In this document: one piece after another, positions 1 to 8,983 of the stretch
Numbering within the stretch: the stretch's first letter is position 1
Layout: each line of letters starts with the position of its first letter
NCBI GenBank assembly: GCA_964553875.1
Contig: CAZKNH010000006.1
Coordinates: forward strand, 6,950 to 70,949
Reading direction: 5' to 3'
From: ZC4RG20 sp964553875
GTDB lineage: Bacteria; Pseudomonadota; Gammaproteobacteria; Steroidobacterales; Rariloculaceae
Length of the DNA stretch: 64,000 nt
The notes under the pieces: model-generated
Database searches by the model: none
The model's input: the letters and a program-made list of their open reading frames with translations, nothing else
What the model was told of the DNA's origin: nothing
Made by a program: the position numbers and the translations under genes

Positions 1-1
1 C

Positions 2-1825
2 GTGCGCCGCGGCTCGCAGAACCTCGGCAGCAGCGAGGACACGATCGGGCGGGTGCAGCTCGCGTACGAGCCGAGCGATGCGCTCTCGGTGCGCTTGTCG
101 TACAGCACATCGGACGCGGAGTCCGACGGCAATCCGCAGGATCTCGCCTGGTTCGACATGCGGCCGCACCTCGACTTCGAGGGCAACCGCGCGGACTGGA
201 TCTCGGACTTCCTCGAGGCGTCGGGCCAGCCGCGGATCCAGCCGTACAACGACCCCCGGATCGTGCTCGACGACTACACGATGCCGAGCTGGTGCTTCCT
301 CGACGACATCGATCCCGACTGGGACGCGATGTGCGAGCAGACGAACGAGTCGGAGTACGAGCAGTTCGACGTCAACGTCGAATGGCGCCTCCGCGACAAC
401 CTCACGCTGACGTCGATCACCGGCCTGTCGGACTTCTCGAGCTACGGGATCACGGACTGGGTGGCGCTCGGCACCGAGATGCGGCCGAGCGCGATCGAGT
501 CGGAAGTCGTATATCAGGAGCTGCAGCTCGGCATCGGCCTCGCCGACGGCCGGGTCGAGCTCGTCACCGGCTTTTCCTACTTCCAGGAAGACTCGTCGTC
601 GTCCGACAGGACGCTCGAGCGGCGCGGCACGAGCGTGTATGCAACGCAGCAGGCCAACGGCAACGGCGACGCGGGCATCTTCCGCACGGGCGATACGTAC
701 CTCGTGCAGGACTCGACGTCTTACGGTCTCTTCGCCAACGCGACGTTGCAGATTACCGATCGCTTCGCGCTGACGCCCGGCGTGCGCTTCGCGTGGGACG
801 AGAAGAAGGTCACGCAGACCGAGTTCGCGTCCGACGACTTCACCCCGGCTCCGGGCACGACGGGGACGACGGTCTTCGCGAAGGACGACTGGAACGAGAC
901 GGACTGGCGGCTCACCGCAGACTTCGACGTGACCGACGGCATCATGGTCTACGCGACGGCGTCGAAGGCGTTTCGTGCCGGTGCGTACAGCTATGCGATC
1001 GCGGACCAGCTGACGGGCGAAGCGCAGACCGCGGCGCTCGCGGCGTCGCCGCCGTTCGTGCCGCCCGAGTCCGTCGAGAACGCGGAGATCGGCGTGCGCA
1101 CCGAGCTGATCGACGGCCGCCTCAGGCTCAACTTCACGTATTACGACATGACCTACGGCGACCGCCAGGCGCCGATCCAGCAGCCCGATCCGAACTCCCC
1201 GACCGGCTTCCGGATCGCGCTGACGAACGCCGGGGACGTCGAGATCGACGGTATCGAGCTCGACGGTCAGCTCGCCGTGACGGACGCGCTCGCGCTCGAC
1301 TTCGCGGCGGGTATCGTCGACTCGCGCGTGCTCGACCCTTGCGCGAACAACGGCGACTTCCTGTTCCCCGGACCGGTCGAGGAGAGCTACACGCTCGGTC
1401 TGCGCTGGGCGAAAAGCCTGCGCAACGGTGCCGACTTCGGCTGGTCGTTGAGCTATGCGCACATCGGCGAGCAGCAGACGCATCCGGGAGGCACGCACGA
1501 TGCGCTCGCGAAGTGCGGCGCTCCGGCGCCGGGCTGGTTCCTCGACTCGCGCTACGAGCTCCCGAGCTACTCGCTCGTCAACGCGCGCGTCCGCTACGGC
1601 AGCCCTGACGGGCGCTGGTCGCTGACGCTCTTCGCGAACAACCTGACCGACGAGACGTATGGGACGTATGCGACGCGTTTCGGCGGCGGCTTCTGGGACT
1701 TCGTGAATCCGACGGCCGCCGGCGGCATCGGCATCCCGGAGCGCTCAGCGCTCGGCCTGACGATGGGGCGTCCCCGCGAGGTCGGGGTCGCGTTCCGGTA
1801 CTCGTTCGGCGGCGGCGGCTCCTGA
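2..1825 (+). CDS. TonB-dependent receptor, C-terminal part (5' end outside window)
   Basis: The reading frame enters from the left edge and gives 607 residues with no plug domain or signal peptide, so this is the beta-barrel part of an outer-membrane TonB-dependent receptor. Such receptors import siderophores, cobalamin or oligomers using TonB energy. What is seen: alternating aromatic/polar strands throughout, the segment ATASKAFRAGAYSY typical of barrel strands, 'LTLFANNLTDETYGTYATRF' near the end (the usual NNLTDE strand), and a C-terminal amphipathic strand ending VGVAFRYSFGGGGS. The usual terminal aromatic is followed by a Gly-rich tail. The ligand cannot be inferred. An SDR gene lies convergent, with a hairpin repeat between the two. 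Confidence 0.9.
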   Translation: MRRGSQNLGSSEDTIGRVQLAYEPSDALSVRLSYSTSDAESDGNPQDLAWFDMRPHLDFEGNRADWISDFLEASGQPRIQPYNDPRIVLDDYTMPSWCFLDDIDPDWDAMCEQTNESEYEQFDVNVEWRLRDNLTLTSITGLSDFSSYGITDWVALGTEMRPSAIESEVVYQELQLGIGLADGRVELVTGFSYFQEDSSSSDRTLERRGTSVYATQQANGNGDAGIFRTGDTYLVQDSTSYGLFANATLQITDRFALTPGVRFAWDEKKVTQTEFASDDFTPAPGTTGTTVFAKDDWNETDWRLTADFDVTDGIMVYATASKAFRAGAYSYAIADQLTGEAQTAALAASPPFVPPESVENAEIGVRTELIDGRLRLNFTYYDMTYGDRQAPIQQPDPNSPTGFRIALTNAGDVEIDGIELDGQLAVTDALALDFAAGIVDSRVLDPCANNGDFLFPGPVEESYTLGLRWAKSLRNGADFGWSLSYAHIGEQQTHPGGTHDALAKCGAPAPGWFLDSRYELPSYSLVNARVRYGSPDGRWSLTLFANNLTDETYGTYATRFGGGFWDFVNPTAAGGIGIPERSALGLTMGRPREVGVAFRYSFGGGGS

Positions 1826-1831
1826 CCACCT

Positions 1832-1872
1832 GGGGTCAGAGCCCTTCGATCAAGTCCAAGGGCTCTGACCCC
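1832..1872. repeat. Perfect 15-bp inverted repeat, GGGGTCAGAGCCCTT family
   Basis: Arms GGGGTCAGAGCCCTT (1832-1846) and AAGGGCTCTGACCCC (1858-1872) flank an 11-base loop. It lies between the convergent ends of the TonB receptor and the SDR gene, so it could end transcription from both sides, although no T-tract follows. Related arms recur around 21041-21275, which marks it as a dispersed element and not a one-off terminator. Confidence 0.8.
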
Positions 1873-1874
1873 GA

Positions 1875-2600
1875 TCAATGCATCAGCACGCCGCCGTCCG
1901 CGATCAGCGTCGCGCCGTGCACGAAGTCCGCGGCCGGCGAGACGAGCCACGCACAGCATTCGGCGATCTGCTCGGCCGTGCCGACCTTGCCGACGGCCGC
2001 GACGACTTCCTTGCGCCGCACGGGATCGTTCATCGCCGACGCGACGAACGGCGTATCGATGAAGCCGGGCGCGACGGCGTTGACCGCGATCCCGCGCTGG
2101 CCGAGCGCGCGTGCGCAGCTTTTCATCATCGTCAGCACGGCGCCCTTGCTCGTCGCGTACGCGCCGGTCGCGACGTAACCGCCGCCCGTGTAGCTCGAGA
2201 TGCTCGCGACGAGGCAGATGCGCGCGCCGCGATCCATCAGCTTCGCGGCCTCGCGCACGCTCAGGAAAGTGCCGATCACGTTGACGTCGAACAGACGCCG
2301 GAACTGCGCAGGCGTGGTTTCGAGGAAAGGCGTCGTCTCGATGATCCCCGCAGCGGTCACGAGCGCGTCGAGCCCGCCCCACGCGTCGCGGATCCGCGCG
2401 AATGCGTCGATCTGCGCCGCCTCGTCGGCGACGTCGACCTCGATCGCGAGCCCCGAGCTTTCGGCCGTCTCGCGCGCCCCTTCGAGGTTACGGTCGAGGC
2501 ACGCGACGCGCCAGCCGTCGGCCATGAGCCTGCGGGCCGTCGCGGCGCCGATACCGCTCGCGGCGCCGGTCACGGCGGCACGGCGTCCGGCGCCCGTCAT
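1875..2600 (-). CDS. SDR family NAD(P)-dependent oxidoreductase
   Basis: A 241-residue classical short-chain dehydrogenase/reductase, cytoplasmic, expected to interconvert an alcohol and a ketone with NAD(P)(H). The cofactor motif TGAASGIG is at residues 11-18, followed by VTAAG (the NNAG equivalent) at 81-85, Asn108, Ser135/136, and the catalytic pair Tyr148 and Lys152 in YATSK. The C-terminal PGFIDTPF and IADGGVLMH are typical. I chose the ATG at 2600 because GAGG precedes it at suitable distance and the Rossmann motif then starts at the usual position. In-frame starts at 2615 and 2648 are possible. The gene follows the hydrolase gene ending at 2653 and probably shares its transcript. The substrate is unknown. 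Confidence 0.93.
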   Translation of the reverse strand: MTGAGRRAAVTGAASGIGAATARRLMADGWRVACLDRNLEGARETAESSGLAIEVDVADEAAQIDAFARIRDAWGGLDALVTAAGIIETTPFLETTPAQFRRLFDVNVIGTFLSVREAAKLMDRGARICLVASISSYTGGGYVATGAYATSKGAVLTMMKSCARALGQRGIAVNAVAPGFIDTPFVASAMNDPVRRKEVVAAVGKVGTAEQIAECCAWLVSPAADFVHGATLIADGGVLMH

Positions 2601-2652
2601 GTCATCGCCTCGCATGCAGGGACCACCGGCCTGCACTCCATCGGCCATACCA

Positions 2653-3720
2653 TCAGCGATACGCGTCGAGGCCGTTCTTCGCGAGGAACTCTGACAGCAG
2701 ATCCGCGACCTCGACGTTGTTCATGTCGGCGAACGGAATGTGCGTGTTGCCGACGAGCCCCGCGTCCGGGAGCATCAGCACCTCCGCCTTGCCGCCGTGC
2801 TTGTTGACGAGCTCGGCGAACAGCCTCGACTGCTCGACGGCGCTCGTGAAGCGATCGCTCTTGTCGAGATTGTCGCCCCAGACGAGCTGGATCGGAATCC
2901 GCGCGAGCTTCCGAAACTCGTCGAGCGGCACGATGACCGGGCCGAACGGACCCGGCTCAATGTCGGGCGCCTCGCCTTCGGGGTACACGAACCCGACGTT
3001 CTCGTACGCGACGATGCCCCTGATGTTGTCGCTCTTGAGCGCCGTCAGGAGCGCCCGCAGCCCGCCCGCGGAATTCGTCAGCGCGACCGTCGGCCCGATC
3101 CGATCGGCGAGCGCAGCGGCCGCCTCGGCCTGAAGCTCGGCATTCGCGACGGTGTCGAACTCCTGATAGCGGGCCCGCGTCGCCTGGTTCCACGCCTCGG
3201 GATCGTTCCGCGGGAACTGCACGCCGTCGAAGAACTCGAGGTACGCGGGCCCGAGCCGCCACGCGGCGAAGTTCTGCTGGTCGCGGCCGGGCTCGGGCTC
3301 GTACGTCGTCTCCTCGCAGCCCCAATTCGCGCGGCCGACTCTCGGGCCGTCCCACAGATACACGGGATAGCCGCGCCTCAAGAAAATGCTCTGGAACCCT
3401 TCGCCGCCGTCCCAGCGGTTCTGCCACGCGACCGCGCTCGCGCTGTGCCACATCAACAGGTTCGTGGCGCGCGGGTTCGGCGGGATCTGATACTCGACGA
3501 CGCCGTGGTCGCAGTGAAGCGACGCGGCCTGATTGCCGATCACGGTCCCGCCGATCGCGAATGCGCCCTGCTTGTCGATCACGATCGGCCCGTCGTCGGC
3601 CGTGGCCGCTCCGGAGCCCATCACGAGCACCGCGGAAAGCATCAGGGTCGGAAGCCGTGCGCCGGGCGTTCCCCGCTGCGCGGCGGACGCGGCGAAGCGC
3701 CCTGTCGTCTCGTGAATCAT
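2653..3720 (-). CDS. Secreted alpha/beta-hydrolase
   Basis: A 355-residue protein with an exported N-terminus (hydrophobic stretch at about residues 24-40 ending GAATADDG) and an alpha/beta-hydrolase core. The nucleophile elbow reads TNSAGG (Ser217), where Asn replaces the first Gly of GxSxG. An Asp in 'IQLVWGDNLD' and the His of 'NTHIPF' can complete the triad. The family includes periplasmic esterases and lipases; the substrate is not known. The start at 3720 is supported by AAAGGAC seven bases upstream. A start at 3756 would add 12 unlikely residues. It lies just upstream of the SDR gene on the same strand, so a hydrolysis-then-oxidation pair is possible. Confidence 0.85.
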   Translation of the reverse strand: MIHETTGRFAASAAQRGTPGARLPTLMLSAVLVMGSGAATADDGPIVIDKQGAFAIGGTVIGNQAASLHCDHGVVEYQIPPNPRATNLLMWHSASAVAWQNRWDGGEGFQSIFLRRGYPVYLWDGPRVGRANWGCEETTYEPEPGRDQQNFAAWRLGPAYLEFFDGVQFPRNDPEAWNQATRARYQEFDTVANAELQAEAAAALADRIGPTVALTNSAGGLRALLTALKSDNIRGIVAYENVGFVYPEGEAPDIEPGPFGPVIVPLDEFRKLARIPIQLVWGDNLDKSDRFTSAVEQSRLFAELVNKHGGKAEVLMLPDAGLVGNTHIPFADMNNVEVADLLSEFLAKNGLDAYR

Positions 3721-3782
3721 CGCTCGTCCTTTCCGCGCCTCGGCGGCGCAGGGCACGCGGAACAGGGTACGCCGATCACGGA

Positions 3783-3817
3783 AATCGTGTCAGACACGAA
3801 ACGTGCCTGACACGATT
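3783..3817. repeat. Inverted repeat, AATCGTGTCAG family
   Basis: Arms AATCGTGTCAG (3783-3793) and CTGACACGATT (3807-3817) with a 13-base loop. The same sequence family forms a longer hairpin at 14027-14069. It sits between two minus-strand genes, directly after the MBL gene end. Confidence 0.75.
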
Positions 3818-3828
3818 CCGATGCGCGC

Positions 3829-5310
3829 TTATTGACGGTTGCTCAGGCGAAGCTCCATCGCCGCCATGACGTCCGCCTTCGTCTGCGGCTCGGCGGAAGC
3901 ATGGACGTTGATGTAGCGCTCGTAGTCGATACCGAGCTTGTCGAGCGCCGCGACGAGCGCGCTGACGTGGTCGTTCGCCGGCTGGCCGGGGTTCACCGAG
4001 AAGTCGCCCTGGAACAGGACCTTCTCCTGCGGGAAGTACGCGACGAGCAGGCTGTCGGAATGCGGCGCTGGGAAGATGTGATAGAACTCGACCGTCCGCG
4101 TGCCGTCCGAGTACGAGCGCATGTCGTAGACCGGCTCGACGACCGCACGACGCGGATTGCGCGCGAGCGCATCGTCGAGCAGCGTACGCGGCGTGTTGAG
4201 CGCGCGCTCGAGGAACTCCTTCGCGTTTGCGTGCGCGATGATCGTCGCGCCTTCGGCGACGAGCACCGGCAGCCCGCCCGTGTGATCCGAGTGCGGGTGC
4301 GTGACCATCACGTAGCGGATCGGCTTGCCGGGGAATTGCCGCTTGATCTCGTCGACGTACGCCTGCGCGCGCGCCTGGCTCTGCCCCGCCTCGAGCATCA
4401 TGATGTGATCGCGGAACTCGACGACGAGCGAGTCGTAGCTGCCCTGGCCGGTCGTGTAGCGGAAGAGACCCGGGCCGAGCTGCTCCTTCGTGATGTTGAA
4501 TTGCGGCGCAGGCCCGCCGCCGCCGAAGGCGGGCGGACGATTCGCCGGCGGCGGCGCGAGCGAATCGAGATTCGACGGGTTCGCAACCGCAGCGACGACG
4601 TCGACCTCGAAGAACGGCCAGCCTCCGCGCGTCTGCACGATGCGCGTCGGGACGATCGCGCCATCGAGGTTGCGCCAGCCGGAGTACGTCGCGACGATGT
4701 GCATGTCGCCCATGATGTTCTCGCCGAGCCACGTCTCGACGCGCTCGATGAGGTTCTCGTCGTTCAGATACGCGTTGATCCGGTACGACGCGCCGGACGG
4801 CGCCTTCACCGCCGGGCTCCAGCTCAGGATCGTGTAGTCCTTGCCGTCGACCCGCTCACGGCTCACGACCGCGTTGTTCTCCGCCGCGCCCTTCAGAAAG
4901 CCCCACGGCAAGAGATAGAAGTCGACAGACTGCGCCCACGGCTGCGAGACGTCGGCCTGCTCCGGCGTGACCTGCTGGAAGAACGTGCCCGGCGTGATCG
5001 CGGTCGAGCCGCCCGGCCCGATGTTCCGCGTGTTGCCCGCGTGACGCGTCGTCGGCGCGGCCAGATCGATCACGCGAACGTACTCGGTGATCGGCCTCAT
5101 CGGGTCATGCGGGCCGTAGCAGATTTGCTGTGCCGCGTTCGCGCCGCACTGCTGGAACGACACGTCGCGGGCGGAGCCCGAGTACGTGATCGACTGGACG
5201 TTCCCCAATGCGCGCTGCGCGTCCTGGATGACGGTGCGCGCGTCCTGCGCCAACGCGATTCCGCACATCGAGGACGCGCATAGCGCGGCGAGCGCTAATC
5301 TCCTGACCAT
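3829..5310 (-). CDS. Exported MBL-fold metallo-hydrolase with an N-terminal extra domain
   Basis: 493 residues. A signal peptide (residues 1-21, ending GIALA) is followed by an N-terminal domain to about residue 250, then a Pro/Gly-rich linker (about 252-269) and a metallo-beta-lactamase fold. The metal motif is canonical, His338-x-His340-x-Asp342-His343 in THPHSDHTGG, with later FPAPHSD and GDFSV supplying further ligands. It is expected to be a periplasmic zinc-type hydrolase of unknown substrate. The N-terminal part looks like the beta-rich domain that often precedes MBL domains in exported proteins; I cannot name it. The long leader to the divergent SRPBCC gene (5311-5483) should hold the promoters. 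Confidence 0.88.
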   Translation of the reverse strand: MVRRLALAALCASSMCGIALAQDARTVIQDAQRALGNVQSITYSGSARDVSFQQCGANAAQQICYGPHDPMRPITEYVRVIDLAAPTTRHAGNTRNIGPGGSTAITPGTFFQQVTPEQADVSQPWAQSVDFYLLPWGFLKGAAENNAVVSRERVDGKDYTILSWSPAVKAPSGASYRINAYLNDENLIERVETWLGENIMGDMHIVATYSGWRNLDGAIVPTRIVQTRGGWPFFEVDVVAAVANPSNLDSLAPPPANRPPAFGGGGPAPQFNITKEQLGPGLFRYTTGQGSYDSLVVEFRDHIMMLEAGQSQARAQAYVDEIKRQFPGKPIRYVMVTHPHSDHTGGLPVLVAEGATIIAHANAKEFLERALNTPRTLLDDALARNPRRAVVEPVYDMRSYSDGTRTVEFYHIFPAPHSDSLLVAYFPQEKVLFQGDFSVNPGQPANDHVSALVAALDKLGIDYERYINVHASAEPQTKADVMAAMELRLSNRQ

Positions 5311-5483
5311 TGGTTATTCCCCCTTCCCTCGGTGTTTTTCTTGCAGTGACGGGACAAGGCAAAGATTCTAAAGCCTCACAAGCCTAGCACGAACCCGGCC
5401 GCTGTCGGGCCTTCGCGGCGCGGGCGCGGGCCCGTACCATAAGCGGCGGATTGCCGAATCGGGCAATCTCACCGGAGAACGAT

Positions 5484-5972
5484 ATGAAGAAAGCTTTGAT
5501 CGCGCTCGGCGCAACCGTCATCGCCGCCCCGGCCCTCGCAGAGCCCGAATACGTCAGAATCGAGATGAGCATCGACGTGGCGAAGCCGGCCCACGAGGTC
5601 TGGGCCGCGGTCGGCGGCTACTGCGACATCGCCGAATGGCTGAACGTCGACTGCGAGATCACGTCCGGCGACGGCGGCGTCGGCACGGTGCGCGTGCTCG
5701 CGGGCGGCCGCGTCACGGAAGTGCTCGTCGCGCAGACCGACCTCGCTTACGGCTACACGCAGCCGCCCCGCGAGGGACGGTTCTACGACCTCTATCACGG
5801 CTTCATGGAGGCGAAGCCGATCGACGCCGATTCGTCGAGAATCCTCTACACGCTCGTCTACGACGTTTCCGACAAACCCGACCAGGCGGCGAAGGACGCG
5901 GACGTCGAGCGTCGGCGCGCAATGTTCCAGACCGCGCTCGAGAACATGAAGCGCATCGCCGAAGCGCGGTAA
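5484..5972 (+). CDS. Exported SRPBCC (START-like) family protein
   Basis: 162 residues with a short signal peptide (MKKALIALGATVIAAPALA) and a helix-grip domain: 'IDVAKPAHEVWAAVGGYCDIAEW' is the typical first strand and helix of polyketide-cyclase/SRPBCC proteins, and the C-terminal helix is amphipathic. These proteins bind hydrophobic ligands; an exported version may carry a lipid or small aromatic, which is inference. The start at 5484 has GGAG eight bases upstream. An upstream in-frame start at 5451 would bury the signal peptide. It is convergent with the DUF8021 gene, with a hairpin between them. Confidence 0.85.
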   Translation: MKKALIALGATVIAAPALAEPEYVRIEMSIDVAKPAHEVWAAVGGYCDIAEWLNVDCEITSGDGGVGTVRVLAGGRVTEVLVAQTDLAYGYTQPPREGRFYDLYHGFMEAKPIDADSSRILYTLVYDVSDKPDQAAKDADVERRRAMFQTALENMKRIAEAR

Positions 5973-5999
5973 GGCCCGCCGCTGCGGTTACCGGCAACG

Positions 6000-6027
6000 C
6001 GAGGGAGCGGCGACGGCCGCTCCCTCG
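6000..6027. terminator. Hairpin between convergent genes
   Basis: Perfect 11-base arms CGAGGGAGCGG and CCGCTCCCTCG with a 6-base loop, located between the stop of the SRPBCC gene and the stop of the convergent DUF8021 gene. No T-tract follows, so it is a probable bidirectional terminator rather than a proven intrinsic one. Confidence 0.6.
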
Positions 6028-6048
6028 ATATGCGCGCGCGTGCCGGCG

Positions 6049-6918
6049 TTACTGCTGCCCGCCCTGTCCGCCGCCGCCCTGTCCGCCGCCGCGGAAGTTC
6101 GCCTGCAGCAGGTGGGTCAGCGTGTGCACGTAGCGCAGCTTGCCCTTCTCGACGCGGAAGAGATGCGTGTCCGGGGCGCCGCTTCCGCCGGTCGGCCCGC
6201 CCGGGCCGAACGTGCAGAACACGACGACCGCGCCGATCACCTCGTCTACGACGAACCGACGGTTCACGATGTTCACGCCGCTCGGCACCCCGACTTCGCA
6301 GCTGTCGTCGGGCCGGCCCCTGCCCGTGTACGCGCCGCCTTCGATGCGCACGCACGGGAAGCCCCACGGCACGAGATCGATCTTCCCTTCGAGGAACGCA
6401 TCGAGATACGCGTTCGCGGCCGAAACCAACGTGCCGCGCGTATCGCGATCCTCGGGCGGGATCGGGTCCCAGTTCTCGGTCGACGAGTAGCGCAGGTAGT
6501 TGTCGGCGTTGAACAGCCAGTAGCCCGTCGTCGTCCACAGGATCTCGATCTCGGCGATCTTGTCGTGGTTGACGCGGAGCCGCGTGCCGAGGACGTACGG
6601 GTTCTCCTCGTCCGCGACGATGACCTCGGTGAACGTCTGGCACGTATGCTCGTCGAGGAGACTGCGATGGAAGTCGATCTCCATCGCGGTGTTGATGATC
6701 CCCGTGCCGATATCGGCCAACGCCATGTTCTCGATGTAGGCGACGCCCCTCGCGAGCGGGAGCCCTGTGATGTCGCCCTTCGTCTGCGCGTCGATGTACA
6801 GGTTCACGGCGCGCTGCAACCCGCCGCGGGTGCAGGATATTTCTCCCTGTGCAAAGCCGATCGCCGGCGCGAGCAGTGCGCCGCCGAGAGCGATCAGCGA
6901 GAACGTCGTGCGTGCCAC
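6049..6918 (-). CDS. Exported DUF8021-like protein
   Basis: 289 residues with a clear signal peptide (ends GFAQ at about residue 24). The mature part begins CTRGGLQRAVNLYIDA, then has 'IENMALADIG', 'LGTRLRVNHDKIAEIEILWTT' and a second NTF2-like stretch 'AANAYLDAFLEGK'. This layout matches the DUF8021 family as I know it, an NTF2-like fold of unknown role found in fungi and bacteria. The C-terminus is Gly/Gln-rich (GGGQGGGGQGGQQ). A paralogue lies at 21290-22294. Function unknown; ligand binding or a small isomerase-type role is possible for the fold. The family name rests on recall of its consensus. Confidence 0.75.
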   Translation of the reverse strand: MARTTFSLIALGGALLAPAIGFAQGEISCTRGGLQRAVNLYIDAQTKGDITGLPLARGVAYIENMALADIGTGIINTAMEIDFHRSLLDEHTCQTFTEVIVADEENPYVLGTRLRVNHDKIAEIEILWTTTGYWLFNADNYLRYSSTENWDPIPPEDRDTRGTLVSAANAYLDAFLEGKIDLVPWGFPCVRIEGGAYTGRGRPDDSCEVGVPSGVNIVNRRFVVDEVIGAVVVFCTFGPGGPTGGSGAPDTHLFRVEKGKLRYVHTLTHLLQANFRGGGQGGGGQGGQQ

Positions 6919-7000
6919 CAGACTCCTCCCTCGGTTGTCGTTGTGCGCCGGATTATAGGCGAAGGACCGAGGCCTGGCCCGCAGCGTGCTCGGCCGGGAA

Positions 7001-8017
7001 TCAGACAGCGACCTTGACCCGGTTGCGGCCCAGCCGCTTCGCCGAATACATCGCCTGGTCCGCGCGCCGCAGCCACGCCTCGTGCGATTCGCGCTCGCGG
7101 ATCTCGGCCGCGCCGACCGAAACCGTCACGGAAATCCCGGGCATGAGCTCGACCCCTTCGATCCGCTCCCGCAATTCTTCCGCGATGTGCGCTGCCGTCT
7201 CGATCCCGCGGCCCTCGATCACGACGACGAACTCCTCGCCGCCGATGCGGTAGAGACCGTCCGTCGCCCTGATCCTCGACTCGATCCGGCGAGCCACTCT
7301 CTTCAGCACCTCGTCGCCCGCGCTGTGGCCGTGCCTGTCGTTGATCTGCTTGAAATGGTCGATGTCGAGCATCACGAGCGACGACGGCACTCGATCCCTT
7401 TCGAATGCGGCCATCACGTGGGCCAGTCTGCTCATGAACGCGCGTCGATTTCCGACCCCGGTGAGCGGATCCCGCGCAACGAGCCTGATCAGCTCCTGCT
7501 GCTGCCGGTTGTTCAGCACCGAGAACGACGCGGCAAAGGCCATCGTTATGACGAGCGTGACGAGGATCGCCGCCAAAGGCAGGGGGTCTACTTTGCCGAG
7601 CAACTGGACGAACAGCACTGCGGCCATCGTCAGCGTGAACGCGATCGCCTCGCGCGGCCTGACGACGTAGAAGCAGGCCATCAGCGCCGGGTAAGCCCAA
7701 TAGACCGTCTGAGGCCCGCAGATCTGCACCGTGACCACCGTGCCCGTGACGCACAGCACGGCGATCAGCAGTCCCGCGACGCGGACCTTACGCGTCCGAT
7801 AAATGTAAATCGCGAGCGAGACGAACGCGACGACGATGATCGTATCGAGGATCGCGACCGCCCAGTCGGCAGCGAACCATCGCGCGGCGGCGAACGGCGC
7901 GACACCGAGGGCGCCGGCCGCGGTCAGGATCAGCGGCATGTGGCGCGCGATCGGAGCCGCCCACGGCTCGTCGTCCGCTCCGCTCCATGCATCGAGGGGA
8001 GACCGCTGCTCGGACAA
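7001..8017 (-). CDS. Membrane diguanylate cyclase (GGDEF domain)
   Basis: 338 residues. Five or six hydrophobic helices (about residues 27-165) anchor it in the inner membrane, followed by a GGDEF domain that makes cyclic di-GMP from two GTP. The active site is GGEEF (residues 259-263). The RxxD inhibitory site (Arg250, Asp253) stands five residues before it, so product feedback is expected. 'DPLTGVGNRRAF', 'DIDHFKQINDRHGHSAGDEVL' and 'ADQAMYSAKRLGRNRV' are the standard flanking motifs. The membrane part has no named sensor domain that I can see. No EAL domain is present. Confidence 0.96.
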   Translation of the reverse strand: MSEQRSPLDAWSGADDEPWAAPIARHMPLILTAAGALGVAPFAAARWFAADWAVAILDTIIVVAFVSLAIYIYRTRKVRVAGLLIAVLCVTGTVVTVQICGPQTVYWAYPALMACFYVVRPREAIAFTLTMAAVLFVQLLGKVDPLPLAAILVTLVITMAFAASFSVLNNRQQQELIRLVARDPLTGVGNRRAFMSRLAHVMAAFERDRVPSSLVMLDIDHFKQINDRHGHSAGDEVLKRVARRIESRIRATDGLYRIGGEEFVVVIEGRGIETAAHIAEELRERIEGVELMPGISVTVSVGAAEIRERESHEAWLRRADQAMYSAKRLGRNRVKVAV

Positions 8018-8242
8018 AATCGATCCTTTCGAATGCTAAAGAAATTATCGTATCAGGAAAGGCTCTGGAATCCAGGGAGTTACCATCGACGCGCCGAAAA
8101 GGTGCGGCAGCGGGACTCTCGCGGGCGCTCGCTCGCCCCCTCGCCCCGCGCGAATTCTAAACCATCGGGCCCGGCACGGGCTCGCATCGCCTGGAGATCG
8201 ACGGGACGCCCGCTCGACGGACGGGCGTCGTGCGAGCGAACG

Positions 8243-8884
8243 TCAACGACGATCGAGGAGCCCCGCGCGCTCGAGCGCCTCGGCGATCCTCGTCGCGAGC
8301 ACCCGATAGCCTTGCGCGTTCGGGTGAATCGGGTCCGCGCGCAGCGAGGCGTCGGACAGCACGTCGGCGAATACCTCCTCGACCAGCAGCACGCGTTCTT
8401 CCTCGGCGAGCTCGGCATAGATCGGGGAGTCGGTCAGCCGCCCCGTGACTGCACCAAGAATGGACAGTTGCGGCACGCTGACGAGCACCGGCATCACGCC
8501 GGCGTCCCGTGCCGATCGGATGATGGTCCGCAGGTCCTCCTTCACGTCGGCAGCGCTACGCCTCTGCAGGAAATCGTTGCCGCCGAGCTCGACGATCACG
8601 ATCGCTGCGCCGGTCTCCGCGAGCGCGTCGGCGATTCGCGCGGTCGCAGCCCGCGCGGTCTCGCCGGGGACGCCGGCGTTACGGACGTGCCAGCCGGTCA
8701 GCTCCGCGAGCCTCGACGGAAAGTCCTCGCCGCGCCCGGCACCGGTCCCGTACGTGACGCTGTCGCCGAACGCGAGCACGACGGTGCCGGCCGGAAGCGG
8801 CTCGAATCTGAGCGAATCGCCGCAGGCGGAAAGTGCCGCGAAGAGCAGAACGACGACGAACCGGTATAGCCGCATGCCGGCCAC
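8243..8884 (-). CDS. SGNH/GDSL hydrolase lipoprotein (TesA-like esterase)
   Basis: 213 residues. A lipoprotein signal ends LSAC (lipobox, Cys at about residue 21), so the enzyme should be membrane-anchored in the envelope. The SGNH blocks are all visible: block I AFGDSVTYGTG with the nucleophile Ser, Gly in 'NAGVPGETA', block III GGND, and block V DPIHPNAQG with catalytic Asp and His. Family members are arylesterases, thioesterases and lysophospholipases such as TesA. The listed start is a GTG; an ATG nine bases downstream (8875) is equally possible, and neither has a strong ribosome binding site. Confidence 0.9.
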   Translation of the reverse strand: MAGMRLYRFVVVLLFAALSACGDSLRFEPLPAGTVVLAFGDSVTYGTGAGRGEDFPSRLAELTGWHVRNAGVPGETARAATARIADALAETGAAIVIVELGGNDFLQRRSAADVKEDLRTIIRSARDAGVMPVLVSVPQLSILGAVTGRLTDSPIYAELAEEERVLLVEEVFADVLSDASLRADPIHPNAQGYRVLATRIAEALERAGLLDRR

Positions 8885-8983
8885 TATACCCGATGCGCCC
8901 GAGCCGATCGTGAAGCTACTTCCCGGTCCGTGAAATCAGGCATTATTGGCTCACATTGCGATATCGCTCACGGGGGAACGGCA

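Noticed and set aside
3832..5283. A 483-residue plus-strand frame opposite the MBL gene
   Set aside because: Low-complexity Arg-rich translation with no motif; the minus strand has a signal peptide and HxHxDH.
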